A stretch of 64,000 bases of DNA. Source: Limoniibacter endophyticus. GTDB taxonomy: Bacteria; Pseudomonadota; Alphaproteobacteria; Rhizobiales; Rhizobiaceae. The DNA lies in NCBI RefSeq assembly GCF_014652835.1, contig NZ_BMZO01000012.1, forward strand, positions 83,031-147,030, read 5' to 3'. Every line of letters begins with the position of its first letter. The first letter of the stretch is position 1. Below the pieces are notes generated by a model. That model was not told the DNA's origin, made no database searches, and was given only the letters and a program-made list of their open reading frames with translations. A program made the position numbers and the translations under genes. Below, piece after piece: positions 37,211 to 45,705 of the stretch.

Positions 37211-38146
37211 ATGAGTTGGAACCCTTCTTTCGAGCCTGGTTGTCCAGATGAGGTTGGAGTGGAATCAATCGAAACGCTTATTATTCCACGAGCCCGTGAC
37301 ATAGGTTCATTCCAAGTGATGCGAGCTCTTCCCGCGCCGAAGCGGCAGATGGTTGGGCCCTTCATCTTCTTCGATCAGGCAGGTCCCGCGGAGTTTTTGA
37401 CGGGGCAGGGTATAGATATACGTCCCCATCCGCACATCGGGCTTGGTACGGTCACATATCTCTACCGAGGTGATTTCCACCATCGCGACAGTATAGGCAG
37501 CGATCAGGTGATCCTGCCTGGCGCAGTGAATTGGATGGTAGCTGGAAAAGGTGTGTCTCATTCGGAGCGTACCAGCGCCACGGCACGCCACGGTCCGCAC
37601 AGCCTGTATGGCATACAGACCTGGATAGCTCTTCCCGAGGACCGGGAGGACATGGATCCGATCTTCGAGCACCACGGCAAGGAGACTTTGCCCCAAATCG
37701 AGGCCGAGGGCATCGACGCAAGACTGATTCTGGGGAGTGCCTATGGGGAACAGGCCCCCGCGACACTCTATTCGGAAACTTTCTATCTGGACGTTGCGCT
37801 CGCGCCCGGTGCCCGCTTTCCCCTGCCTGATGATCACGAAGATCGAGGCATCTATATCACGGAGGGCGCGATCAGTGTTGCCGGTCAGGTTTTCGAAGCT
37901 GGTCGAATGATGGTGTTTCGACCCGGCGACAAGATTACCGTAATGGCCGGCTTACAGGGGGCGCGTTTGATGGCGCTGGGAGGCGCGACTCTCAACGGCC
38001 CGCGCTATATCTGGTGGAATTTTGTGGCGTCCTCCCGGGACAGAATAGAGGCGGCCAAGGAAGAATGGCGTGCGGCGCGCTGGGGTGAGGGGAGGTTCAG
38101 CCTCCCTCCAGATGATAATGACGAATTCATTCCGCTGCCGGTCTAA
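37211..38146 (+). CDS. Pirin-family cupin protein
   Basis: A 311-aa bicupin; pirins bind iron and some have quercetin dioxygenase activity or act as redox-sensing cofactors. The first cupin holds the metal site in IRPHPHIGLGTVTYLYRGDF (about 58-77) and HSER; the family core QMVGPFIFFDQAGPAEF is intact. ATG 37211 matches the homologous start; a TTG at 37178 has the better ribosome site (AAGGAG, 37167-37172), so the start is uncertain by 11 codons. The 244-bp gap before it holds no gene that I can support. Confidence 0.87.
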   Translation: MSWNPSFEPGCPDEVGVESIETLIIPRARDIGSFQVMRALPAPKRQMVGPFIFFDQAGPAEFLTGQGIDIRPHPHIGLGTVTYLYRGDFHHRDSIGSDQVILPGAVNWMVAGKGVSHSERTSATARHGPHSLYGIQTWIALPEDREDMDPIFEHHGKETLPQIEAEGIDARLILGSAYGEQAPATLYSETFYLDVALAPGARFPLPDDHEDRGIYITEGAISVAGQVFEAGRMMVFRPGDKITVMAGLQGARLMALGGATLNGPRYIWWNFVASSRDRIEAAKEEWRAARWGEGRFSLPPDDNDEFIPLPV

Positions 38147-38175
38147 CACAGTCCCGAACTCATGTGGCTAGCTAG

Positions 38176-39093
38176 CTATGGGGAGGGAGCAATCCAGTAC
38201 GGCTGCCGGTGGAAAACCTGCGTGAGATGATCTACGATCGCTCGTAGCTTCAGCGGCATGGGCTTGACGGGTGGCCAGACGGCAGAAATCGGCAAAGGTG
38301 TCGGCGTCAGGCTTTCTGCAATCCTAACCAGATGCCCCGCTTTGAGCGCATCGTGAGCAATGAACATTGGCAACAACGCAACGCCCAAACCGGCTATTGC
38401 CATGTCTCTGATGGTTTCGCCATTATTTGCAATTATCCGACTTGTCATAGGGAGCCCGATCACGTTGCCGTCCGCTCCGACGAATTGCCAGACGTTCGTC
38501 GACTGAACATTCATGTACCCTGTGCAGGGGTGATCCGTAAGCTCCTCAAGGGTTTCGGGGCGCCCGCGCCGATTAATATAATCAGGGCTAGCGACAACCA
38601 CACGAGGATCTTCGCAAAGCTTGCGCGCGATCAGATGAGAGTCCCGCAACTGTCCCACGCGGATTGCCAGGTCGAAACGTCCCCGCACCAGATCAATGAT
38701 GCGGTCGTCGTAATCGAGAATGATCTCGAGTTCCGGATGTTGCCGCGCGAAATCTGCAATTACAGGGCTTAGGTGGGTGGTCCCGAAGCTCATCGGTGCG
38801 GAGATCGCGAGAGATCCGCGTAACCCCGTCATTCCCCACGCCGCGCTTTCGACTGCATTGGTCATCTCGGCTAGTGCCGGACGCAGGCGCAGTGCCAGCT
38901 CCTGCGCACTTTCCGTCGGGATGATACGGCCAGCATGACGCTGAAATAAGGCTGTTCCTAATGACGCCTCAAGATCAGATATCCGCTTGCTGACAACCGA
39001 CTTAGATAGATTTGCGCGCGCCGCCGCACCGGAAACCGTTCCGGCGTCCATGACGTCCAGAAACGTCCTGACTTCTTCGATCGTCCATCTCAT
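38176..39093 (-). CDS. LysR-family transcriptional regulator
   Basis: A 305-aa regulator with an N-terminal winged HTH (about 3-62, GTVSGAAARANLSKSVVSKRI) and a LysR effector domain (about 90-295) of the AaeR/DmlR-like branch (AWGMTGLRGSLAISAPMSFG). It is divergent from the VOC dioxygenase and ycaC, and its start codon overlaps one of two palindromes in the shared 140-bp region. Converges with pirin. A role in controlling the pirin/VOC/YcaC set, perhaps in response to quinones or aromatic electrophiles, is inference. Confidence 0.92.
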   Translation of the reverse strand: MRWTIEEVRTFLDVMDAGTVSGAAARANLSKSVVSKRISDLEASLGTALFQRHAGRIIPTESAQELALRLRPALAEMTNAVESAAWGMTGLRGSLAISAPMSFGTTHLSPVIADFARQHPELEIILDYDDRIIDLVRGRFDLAIRVGQLRDSHLIARKLCEDPRVVVASPDYINRRGRPETLEELTDHPCTGYMNVQSTNVWQFVGADGNVIGLPMTSRIIANNGETIRDMAIAGLGVALLPMFIAHDALKAGHLVRIAESLTPTPLPISAVWPPVKPMPLKLRAIVDHLTQVFHRQPYWIAPSP

Positions 39094-39110
39094 GCGATGA
39101 TCTTATCGCA
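39093..39110. promoter_or_regulatory. Palindrome TGCGAT-N6-ATCGCA at the lysR start codon
   Basis: TGCGAT (39093-39098) and ATCGCA (39105-39110), perfect 6-bp arms. It overlaps the first base of the lysR start (39093), so binding would block transcription or initiation of lysR. Autoregulation inferred. Confidence 0.5.
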
Positions 39111-39135
39111 CTCCCGGTGGCAACAACATCGATTT

Positions 39136-39154
39136 CGTTCGTGAATCACGAACG
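39136..39154. promoter_or_regulatory. 19-bp perfect palindrome with a LysR T-N11-A core
   Basis: CGTTCGTGA-A-TCACGAACG, nine-base arms around one base. The inner 13 bases read TCGTGAATCACGA, fitting the LysR T-N11-A box. It lies midway between lysR (43 bp) and the VOC gene (79 bp), a typical activator-binding place. Confidence 0.7.
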
Positions 39155-39233
39155 CCGGGTCTTTCGAATGAAGGCTCCCCGCGATTGCTATCGAGGAGCA
39201 TATTGGACTCAATAGCAAAAAGGAGTGGCCAGC

Positions 39234-40181
39234 ATGCAATTGACCGGTATCCATCATCTGACAGCGATCACTGCCGACGCCTCGGCCAACAAGCGCTTCT
39301 ATACCGATGTGCTGGGCCTGCGCCTGGTCAAGAAGACCGTCAATCAGGATGATACAAGCGCCTACCATCTTTTCTATGCGGACGGCGAAGGAACGCCGGG
39401 CACAGACGTTACCTTCTTTGACTGGCCCGTCGAGCGCGAACGGCGAGGAGCAACGTCGATCAGCCGTACCGGGCTGCGTGTCTCCGGCGAGAACAGCCTC
39501 AACTATTGGGCCGCACGGTTTAAAGACACAGGTGTTTTCGCCGAGCCGATCAGGGTGATCGACGGTCGTGCCGCCATCGATTTCGAGGATGCGGAAGGCC
39601 AGCGGTTTCGACTTGTCGACGACGGTGGCGCAGGTGTCGCACATCCGTGGAACCGCAGCCCGGTGCCATCTGAGTTCCAGATACGTGGCCTCGGCCCCAT
39701 CACCATCTCAGTGCCGAGATTGGAGAAGACCCAAGCGTTGCTGACCGATGTTCTCAACATGAAGGAAGAGCGCCAGTACGCCTCGCCTGACGGGGAAGGT
39801 GAGGTGCATGTTTACGGTATGGGCGAGGGCGGGCCTGCGGCAGAGCTTCATGTCGCCGTGCAGCCGGCTCTCCCAATGGCGCGTCAGGGTGCAGGTGCCG
39901 TTCATCATGTAGCGTTTCGTACAACGGATGTGCAGGCAATTCGTGCTTGGGCAGATCGCCTTTCAGAGTACCGCGTTCCAAGTTCCGGTGAAGTCGAGCG
40001 TTACTATTTCCGGTCGCTCTACTTCCGCGAGCCGGCTGGAAATCTTTTCGAGATAGCGACGGATGGCCCCGGATTCACAACTGACGAACCTCTGGAAAGT
40101 CTGGGCGAGGAGCTTTCTTTGCCACCTTTCCTGGAAGGTCGTCGGCAATTTATCGAGGCCAATCTGAAGCCGCTCGATTGA
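39234..40181 (+). CDS. Two-domain VOC metalloenzyme (ring-cleaving dioxygenase type)
   Basis: A 315-aa protein with two vicinal-oxygen-chelate modules, like MhqO/CatE-type extradiol dioxygenases and hydroquinone-specific members. First module: [19 protein letters not shown] (start); second module opens near [15 protein letters not shown]. Likely metal ligands are His8 or His9 in GIHHLTAI, His in [10 protein letters not shown] (near 226) and Glu in GNLFEIATD (near 277). ATG 39234 is eight bases after AGGAG. Expected Fe2+-dependent cleavage of a quinol/aromatic; substrate unknown. LysR-controlled (inferred) together with ycaC. Confidence 0.84.
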   Translation: MQLTGIHHLTAITADASANKRFYTDVLGLRLVKKTVNQDDTSAYHLFYADGEGTPGTDVTFFDWPVERERRGATSISRTGLRVSGENSLNYWAARFKDTGVFAEPIRVIDGRAAIDFEDAEGQRFRLVDDGGAGVAHPWNRSPVPSEFQIRGLGPITISVPRLEKTQALLTDVLNMKEERQYASPDGEGEVHVYGMGEGGPAAELHVAVQPALPMARQGAGAVHHVAFRTTDVQAIRAWADRLSEYRVPSSGEVERYYFRSLYFREPAGNLFEIATDGPGFTTDEPLESLGEELSLPPFLEGRRQFIEANLKPLD

Positions 40182-40331
40182 GTCTGCCGCCGCCGGTTTA
40201 TCCGGTGGCGGATGTGCTCAGCGCCCATCACCTCACCCTATCGCGTGCCAGGCAGTATGCTTCCACCGCCCGCGCAAATTCGTGCTGGCATGCGCCCCTC
40301 GCCACCTGCGGGCACCCTGAAGGAGACGATG

Positions 40332-40964
40332 ATGACCACACCATATGTTCGCTTGGACAAGGAAAATGCCGCTGTTCTGCTAGTTGATCATCAGGCTGGT
40401 CTGCTTTCGCTCGTGCGCGATATTGACCCTGACAAATTCAAGAATAACGTTCTGGCGCTTGCCGATCTCTCAAAGTATTTCGACCTGCCGACGATCTTGA
40501 CCACGAGTTTCGAAGATGGCCCCAACGGGCCGCTTTTACCGGAACTGAAGGAGATATTTCCAGAGTCTCCCTTTATTCCCCGCCCTGGGCAGATCAACGC
40601 CTGGGACAATGAGGACTTCGTTAAAGCGGTCAAGGCTACCGGTAGGAAACAGCTGATCATTGCGGGCGTCGTGACGGAGGTTTGCGTCGCTTTCCCCGCG
40701 CTCTCGGCGATAGCCGAAGGTTACGAGGTGTTTGTCGTTACCGATGCATCTGGCACGTTTAACGAAGTCACCCGCCACTCCGCGTGGGAACGCATGTCGG
40801 CTGCGGGAGCGCACCTTATGACCTGGTTTGGGGTTGCTGCCGAGCTGCATCGCGACTGGCGTAACGACGTTGAAGGATTGGGAACATTGTTCTCCAACCA
40901 TATCCCGGACTATCGCAACCTGATTAACAGCTACACAACAGTTCAAGCGGCAAAGACCGACTGA
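40332..40964 (+). CDS. ycaC: YcaC-type isochorismatase-fold hydrolase
   Basis: A 210-aa isochorismatase-like hydrolase very similar to E. coli YcaC: LDKENAAVLLVDHQAGLLSL (9-28), RPGQINAWDNEDF (84-96) and GVVTEVCVAFPALSAIAE (112-129), with catalytic Asp19 and Cys118. YcaC forms an octameric ring; its substrate is unknown, though it is often near stress and aromatic-metabolism genes. ATG 40332 is six bases after AGGAGA; a tandem ATG at 40329 is equivalent. It is followed at once by a strong hairpin. Confidence 0.92.
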   Translation: MTTPYVRLDKENAAVLLVDHQAGLLSLVRDIDPDKFKNNVLALADLSKYFDLPTILTTSFEDGPNGPLLPELKEIFPESPFIPRPGQINAWDNEDFVKAVKATGRKQLIIAGVVTEVCVAFPALSAIAEGYEVFVVTDASGTFNEVTRHSAWERMSAAGAHLMTWFGVAAELHRDWRNDVEGLGTLFSNHIPDYRNLINSYTTVQAAKTD

Positions 40965-40969
40965 CAGTT

Positions 40970-41002
40970 TTATACCCGCCGCAGCTTCTGCGGCGGGTAT
41001 AA
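40970..41002. terminator. Strong hairpin after ycaC
   Basis: TTATACCCGCCGCAG (40970-40984), loop CTT, and its complement (40988-41002): a 15-bp perfect stem with a three-base loop, six bases after the stop. No T-run follows, so it may protect the mRNA 3' end or terminate only partly. Confidence 0.6.
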
Positions 41003-41517
41003 GCCAAGGCGGACATATTCACGCACGACAGGCACGATGGCAGCTGAATGGTTCGCCAGGTTCGACACGGCATGTCTCGTCGAGAATATTCGGGGACCGT
41101 AGGCTATGAAATTGCAAACAGTATCCGGTTTTTGACTTGCCGCCCAAAGCCAAGTGGTATCAGCGGGCATTTCATCGGCTAAGCACAGCGATGTAGGCTG
41201 AAGCCCGGACAAGTGCCTGGGCAAGTTGTGAAGACGGCCTGGTCATCCGCTTTGTAACTGAGCTTATAATGAGCGAAGCTTAATAGTCATCCGGTTAAGC
41301 TTTTTATGTTGAAAGCGCATTGCGAAAATTTAAGCAGTCCGCAACATTAATTCTGACAATTACGCTCCACAAAAATTTTTGCTTTCTATGCGGCATTTTG
41401 GCCTTGTCGAAATGCCGCACCTTCCGCTAAGTCAGGGATATAGCCACTCGCTGAAATACGGATGAGCACGTCGCCACATCCGCGCGGTTCCTCTCAACCG
41501 CGGCAAAGGAGCAAAAA
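41003..41517. other. 515-bp AT-richer gap with two inverted repeats before the gluconate dehydrogenase operon
   Basis: No convincing gene. Two perfect inverted repeats, each with an 11-base spacer: AAGCTTAA-N11-TTAAGCTT (41276-41302, then a T-run, so possibly a weak terminator) and TGCGGCATTT-N11-AAATGCCGCA (41389-41419). The second lies 98 bp before the dehydrogenase start and may be an operator. A minus-strand 84-codon frame (41224-40970) runs through the ycaC hairpin and was not accepted. Confidence 0.55.
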
Positions 41518-42219
41518 ATGAAAGACCTTCCGGGCTCACCGTCCCGCCGTTCCTTCTTGAAAGGCACGGCCGCGGCGGCTGCAGTTACGAGCGTTGCGGT
41601 TCCCGCTGTAGCGCAGACAAATTCCCAACCCGTTCCGCTCGATCAATACAAGCCTGAAACTCTTAACGCCGAAGAATGGGCCTTTGTCATGGCAGCCGCT
41701 GCCAGGCTGATTCCCTCTGACGGCGAGGGTCCAGGTGCAATCGAGGCGCGCGTTCCGGTCTTTATCGACAAGGAACTTGGCGGTGGCTTCGGTGCTGCCG
41801 CAGATTGGTACATGGAAGGCCCGCATGATGCGGCGGCCAGCCCGTTGCGTGGATGGCAGACGCCTTTGACTCCGCTGGAAATCTATCAGCAGGCGATTCC
41901 TGTATTCAATCAGTGGTGCCAGCAGACGCATGGCAAGATTTTTGCCGAGCTGGATGCGGCCCAACAGGATCAGGCGCTCGTTTCCCTGCAAAAGGGTGAA
42001 GTCGGCTTGGTGCCGGAATTGCGTGATTTCTTTACCATCCTGCTCCAGAACACGAAGGAAGGCTATTTCGCCGACCCGATGTATGGCGGCAATCACGGCA
42101 TGGTTGCCTGGCAGTATATCGGTTTCCCCGGTGCGCGCGCCAGCTACAAGGAGTGGGTCGACCAGCACAATGTGCCTTATCCGCTCGGTCCAGTTTCCAT
42201 TTCCGGCGAGAGAGCATAA
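41518..42219 (+). CDS. Gluconate 2-dehydrogenase subunit 3 (small subunit, Tat-exported)
   Basis: A 233-aa small subunit of a membrane-bound sugar/sugar-acid dehydrogenase. It has a twin-arginine signal (SRRSFLKG, about 9-16) and an Ala-rich hydrophobic stretch ending AVAQ; Tat export probably carries the folded flavoprotein partner across the membrane. Body motifs ARLIPSDGEGPGAIEA (about 61-76) and GYFADPMYGGN (near 182) fit the family. ribosome site AGGAG five to six bases before the ATG (41507-41511). First gene of a three-gene operon. Confidence 0.9.
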   Translation: MKDLPGSPSRRSFLKGTAAAAAVTSVAVPAVAQTNSQPVPLDQYKPETLNAEEWAFVMAAAARLIPSDGEGPGAIEARVPVFIDKELGGGFGAAADWYMEGPHDAAASPLRGWQTPLTPLEIYQQAIPVFNQWCQQTHGKIFAELDAAQQDQALVSLQKGEVGLVPELRDFFTILLQNTKEGYFADPMYGGNHGMVAWQYIGFPGARASYKEWVDQHNVPYPLGPVSISGERA

Positions 42220-42222
42220 ACC

Positions 42223-43992
42223 ATGGCACGCACAGAAAAGAAAAAAGACGTGGTCATCGTCGGCCTCGGCTGGACAGGTGCCATCCTTGGTATGGAACTG
42301 TCGAATGAGGGCGTCGAAATCGTCGCGCTCGAGCGCGGCCACGACCAGGACACGGTGCCTAACTTTAAATATCCGCAGATGATCGACGAGCTGAAATACG
42401 GCGTTCGTCTCGGCATGATGCAGAAGCCGCGCAACTCTACGCTGACCATCCGTCGTGATCTCAATGAAACCGCGCTTCCCTATCGCAGCCTCGGCTCCTT
42501 CTTGCCGGGAATTGGCGTCGGGGGTGCTGGTACGCACTGGAACGGCCTGAACTGGCGTCCGCAGGAAGTCGAATTTCGCCTGCGTTCTTACGTCGAAGAG
42601 CGTTGGGGTGCGGAAATCATTCCTGAAGACATGCAGATTCAGGATTACCCGCTCACCTATGACGAGCTGGAGCCGTTTTTCACCCGTTTCGAACGCGTCG
42701 CCGGCATTTCCGGCAAGGCCGGCAATATCAAGGGCCAGATCGTGGAAGGTGGCAATCCGTTTGAGGGATGGCGCTCGGAAGAGTATCCAATGCCTCCCAT
42801 GCCAACGACCTGGGACGGCGCAAAATTCGCCGAAGCTGCGAAGGGCGCAGGCTTGCACCCGTTCCCGAGCCCGGGCGGCATCGCATCAACTGCGTATGTC
42901 AATGAATATGGCATGCAGATGGGGCCGTGCAATCACTGCGGTTTTTGTGAACGGTACGGCTGCTATCAATATTCCAAATCCTCGCCCCAGACCGCCATTC
43001 TCGATGCATTGCGCCGCAAGCCGAACTTCGAATATCGCACCGGTGCAGATGTATTGCGCGTCGAAATGGCGCCCGATGGCAAAACCGCAACCGGCGTCAC
43101 CTATTTCGATGAGAATGCGCAAGAAGAAGTCTTCCAGCCCGCTGATCTGGTCATCCTCGCAGCCTATCAGCTGCATAATGTGCATTTGATGCTGCTTTCG
43201 GGCATCGGCCAGCCATACGACCCGAATACGGGTGAGGGCGTTACGGGCCGCAACTATGCGTATCAGATGAATGGCGGCTTTACCCTGTTCTTCAAGGATG
43301 AAGTCTTCAATCCGTTCATCGGCACGGGCGCAAATGGCATGTCGGTCGATGACTACGGTATGAATCAGAACGACTTCGGACGGGAAGGTTTCATCGGTGG
43401 CGCCTATTGGCGTTCGGGACAGACCAATGGTCAGCCGATCCGCTCCATGCCGCTGCCATCGGGCACTCCGACCTGGGGTTCGGATTGGAAGAAGGCCGTC
43501 GGCGAATGGTATGGCCACGCCATGTCGATCGGTTCGCACGGCTCGCATATGTCATATCGCAACAATTATCTCGACCTCGATCCCACCTATACGGATCGTC
43601 TTGGTCGACCGTTGATGCGCATGACCTTCAACTGGCATCCGAATGACTTGCGGATGAACGAGTTCATGAAGGCCAAGATGGAACCAATCGCCAAGGCATT
43701 AAACCCGGATGTGATGCAGGCGGGCTTCAAGGGCCAGGGTTCGGTATATGACGTGCGCCCGTACCAGACGACGCATAATGTCGGCGGCTCTGTCATGGGC
43801 GAGAACCCCCGTACATCGGCGGTCAATCGCTATCTGCAGGCGTGGGACAAGCACAATATCTTCGTGATGGGCTCCGGCGCTTTCCCGCAGAATACGCAGT
43901 ACAACCCGACCGGCATGGTCGGCGGTCTGGCCTATTGGGCAGCGCATACGATCCGCACGGATTACCTGCGTAATCCGCGTCCGCTGGTTTAA
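42223..43992 (+). CDS. GMC-type FAD dehydrogenase, large subunit (gluconate 2-dehydrogenase type)
   Basis: A 589-aa flavoprotein that oxidises a sugar or sugar acid in the periplasm. FAD motif: VVIVGLGWTGAILGMELSNE (about 9-28); GSFLPGIGVGGAGTHWNG (about 90-107) is the FAD-covering loop, and the GMC C-terminal active-site region includes THNVGGSVMG (near 514). A Cys-rich patch CNHCGFCERYGC (about 237-248) resembles an iron-sulfur site of the type seen in related dehydrogenases. No own signal; exported with the Tat subunit. Substrate (gluconate, 2-ketogluconate, sorbitol) is not certain. Confidence 0.9.
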   Translation: MARTEKKKDVVIVGLGWTGAILGMELSNEGVEIVALERGHDQDTVPNFKYPQMIDELKYGVRLGMMQKPRNSTLTIRRDLNETALPYRSLGSFLPGIGVGGAGTHWNGLNWRPQEVEFRLRSYVEERWGAEIIPEDMQIQDYPLTYDELEPFFTRFERVAGISGKAGNIKGQIVEGGNPFEGWRSEEYPMPPMPTTWDGAKFAEAAKGAGLHPFPSPGGIASTAYVNEYGMQMGPCNHCGFCERYGCYQYSKSSPQTAILDALRRKPNFEYRTGADVLRVEMAPDGKTATGVTYFDENAQEEVFQPADLVILAAYQLHNVHLMLLSGIGQPYDPNTGEGVTGRNYAYQMNGGFTLFFKDEVFNPFIGTGANGMSVDDYGMNQNDFGREGFIGGAYWRSGQTNGQPIRSMPLPSGTPTWGSDWKKAVGEWYGHAMSIGSHGSHMSYRNNYLDLDPTYTDRLGRPLMRMTFNWHPNDLRMNEFMKAKMEPIAKALNPDVMQAGFKGQGSVYDVRPYQTTHNVGGSVMGENPRTSAVNRYLQAWDKHNIFVMGSGAFPQNTQYNPTGMVGGLAYWAAHTIRTDYLRNPRPLV

Positions 43993-44003
43993 GGAGAGAG
44001 GCG

Positions 44004-45323
44004 ATGAAAAAGATCTTCAAGGTTCTCTTCGGTCTCGTCATTCTCGGCTTGGTCGCGCTCGCTGCTTTCATCTTTGTGCCAGTGCAGAAGACACCTGCTA
44101 CCAAGCAACTTGCTGCCGACTTCAAGCCGGCGGAAGGTGCAGGCGAATATGTGATGCGTGCCGGCGATTGCATGGCCTGCCATACGGCGGAAGGCGGAAA
44201 GCCTTTTGCCGGCGGTCGCGCGATCGCAAGTCCCATGGGCACGATCTGGACCACCAACATCACCCCGGACAAGGAAACCGGCATCGGCGACTATACGCTC
44301 GATGACTTCCGTGCGTCGCTCTATGACGGCATCCGCAAGGATGGCGCGCATCTCTACCCGGCAATGCCGTATGAAAACTATCGCAAGATGACTGAAGAAG
44401 ATGTCGTGGCACTCTACGACTACTTCATGAATCAGGTGGAGCCCGTCTCCAACAAGGTTGAGGAAACGACGCTTTCCTTCCCGTTCAACATGCGTTTTGG
44501 CCTGCGTGCGTGGAACTGGCTGGCGCTCAACGGCGATGCGGGTTTCACGCCCGTCGAGGGCCAGAGCGAAGTGTATAATCGCGGTGCCTACCTCGTGCAG
44601 GGTGCCGGTCACTGCGCCGCCTGCCATAGCCCGCGCAATCTGTTCATGGGGCAGGACGGAATCGACGAGTCGAGCGACAAGTTCCTGACTGGCGGCGATA
44701 TTGACGGCTATACCGCGCCCGACCTTCGTGGCCCAGACAGTGCTTCGCAGAGCTGGACCAGCGAGCAAATGGCTCTCTATCTCTCCACCGCGCGTAACGC
44801 TCATACGAGTGCAACCGGAGAAATGATGCTCGTCATCCGCGACTCTCTGCAATACATGACGCCTGACGATAATATGGCAATTGCCACCTATCTAAAGACG
44901 ATCAGTGGCGGCGAGGGTAATGCTCCTGTCCAGCAGCCCGCTCAGGTCCAGCCTACAGAGACGGAAAAAATGTTGACCGAGGCCAAGGCCGATCTGCCGA
45001 TTGGTCCGCGTCTTTATCTCGACAATTGCGCCGCCTGCCACTTCGTAACCGGCAAGGGCGCAGCCGAGATATTCCCAGAGTTGGCAGGCAACTCGCTGGT
45101 AACGGCAGCATCGCCAAAAGGATTGGTATCAGTAATCCTGCACGGAGCGGAACTGCCCTCTACCGAACAGCGACCGATGAAGCTGCGCATGCAGGGCTAT
45201 GCAGAGCGTCTGTCGGATGAGGAAGTGGCGGAACTTGCGACCTTCCTGCGCACTGCCTGGGGCAACGAGGCACCTGCCGTAACGCCTGCCGATGTTGCCG
45301 GCGCGCGCGAAGCCGTTCATTGA
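44004..45323 (+). CDS. Triheme cytochrome c subunit of the dehydrogenase
   Basis: A 439-aa periplasmic membrane-anchored cytochrome c that passes electrons to ubiquinone. N-terminal helix (about 5-26) acts as anchor/signal. Three CxxCH heme sites: CMACH (56-60), CAACH (204-208) and CAACH (342-346), with axial Met candidates such as PAMPY (about 119-123) for the first. This count and length fit the gluconate 2-dehydrogenase cytochrome. Starts 11 bp after the flavoprotein; followed by an intrinsic terminator. Confidence 0.93.
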   Translation: MKKIFKVLFGLVILGLVALAAFIFVPVQKTPATKQLAADFKPAEGAGEYVMRAGDCMACHTAEGGKPFAGGRAIASPMGTIWTTNITPDKETGIGDYTLDDFRASLYDGIRKDGAHLYPAMPYENYRKMTEEDVVALYDYFMNQVEPVSNKVEETTLSFPFNMRFGLRAWNWLALNGDAGFTPVEGQSEVYNRGAYLVQGAGHCAACHSPRNLFMGQDGIDESSDKFLTGGDIDGYTAPDLRGPDSASQSWTSEQMALYLSTARNAHTSATGEMMLVIRDSLQYMTPDDNMAIATYLKTISGGEGNAPVQQPAQVQPTETEKMLTEAKADLPIGPRLYLDNCAACHFVTGKGAAEIFPELAGNSLVTAASPKGLVSVILHGAELPSTEQRPMKLRMQGYAERLSDEEVAELATFLRTAWGNEAPAVTPADVAGAREAVH

Positions 45324-45344
45324 ACCGCGTGACAGCAGGAAATG

Positions 45345-45375
45345 TGAAAAGGGCTCGCCAGCGGCGGGCCCTTTT
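45345..45375 (+). terminator. Intrinsic terminator of the gluconate dehydrogenase operon
   Basis: AAAAGGGCTCGCC (45345-45357), loop AGC, GGCGGGCCCTTTT (45361-45373, one T-G pair), then CTT; 21 bases after the stop. Confidence 0.85.
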
Positions 45376-45610
45376 CTTGAGGCGTCTTCACTGGTGAAGA
45401 GCCGTTGCAACATAATTCCCCATGAAGCGTTCACGATAGCGTTAGTGAGACGAATGCCGTCTTATGGTGTTTTCTTCAACCCGGCATCTTGACCGCTCTT
45501 CTCTCATCCTATTGAAGAATAAGAACCATTCCACAGCGTCGGGCAAAAAATCGCGAGCGTCCATCGTTCATTCGCCTCGTGGCGTCCTGTGCATCTGGGC
45601 TCTGGAGAAC

Positions 45611-45673
45611 ATGAAAAAGCAGGCTTGCAAGCCTGCGAAATCTAAACAGGAAGGAAACACACGCTTGGGATAA
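45611..45673 (+). CDS. Possible 20-residue leader peptide upstream of mrpA
   Basis: ATG 45611 to TAA 45671-45673 encodes a 20-aa basic peptide (MKKQACKPAK...). It has GGAGA just upstream (45604-45608). Its codons contain the 18-bp palindrome and the AGGAAGGAA site, and its stop lies where mrpA initiation would be expected. Coding status and function are inference. Confidence 0.25.
   Translation: MKKQACKPAKSKQEGNTRLG
45619..45636. repeat. 18-bp perfect palindrome in the mrp leader
   Basis: GCAGGCTTGCAAGCCTGC, 12 bp before the AGGAAGGAA ribosome site. On the minus strand it is followed by TTTTT, so it could end an antisense transcript; on the plus strand it may be a regulatory hairpin. Confidence 0.6.
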
Positions 45674-45705
45674 CTGCACAACCGGCCCCCATCCTCCTGT
45701 TCCTC

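Larger units (their letters stand above)
45376..45705. other. Gap before mrpA with palindromes
   Basis: 330 bp without an established gene. It holds the palindrome TCTTCAC-TG-GTGAAGA (45383-45398), a short leader ORF and an 18-bp palindrome described separately, and a purine-rich ribosome site AGGAAGGAA (45648-45656). Confidence 0.6.

Noticed and set aside
40970..41224. 84-codon minus-strand frame after ycaC
   Set aside because: Ends in the strong ycaC hairpin, has no ribosome site or recognisable family.
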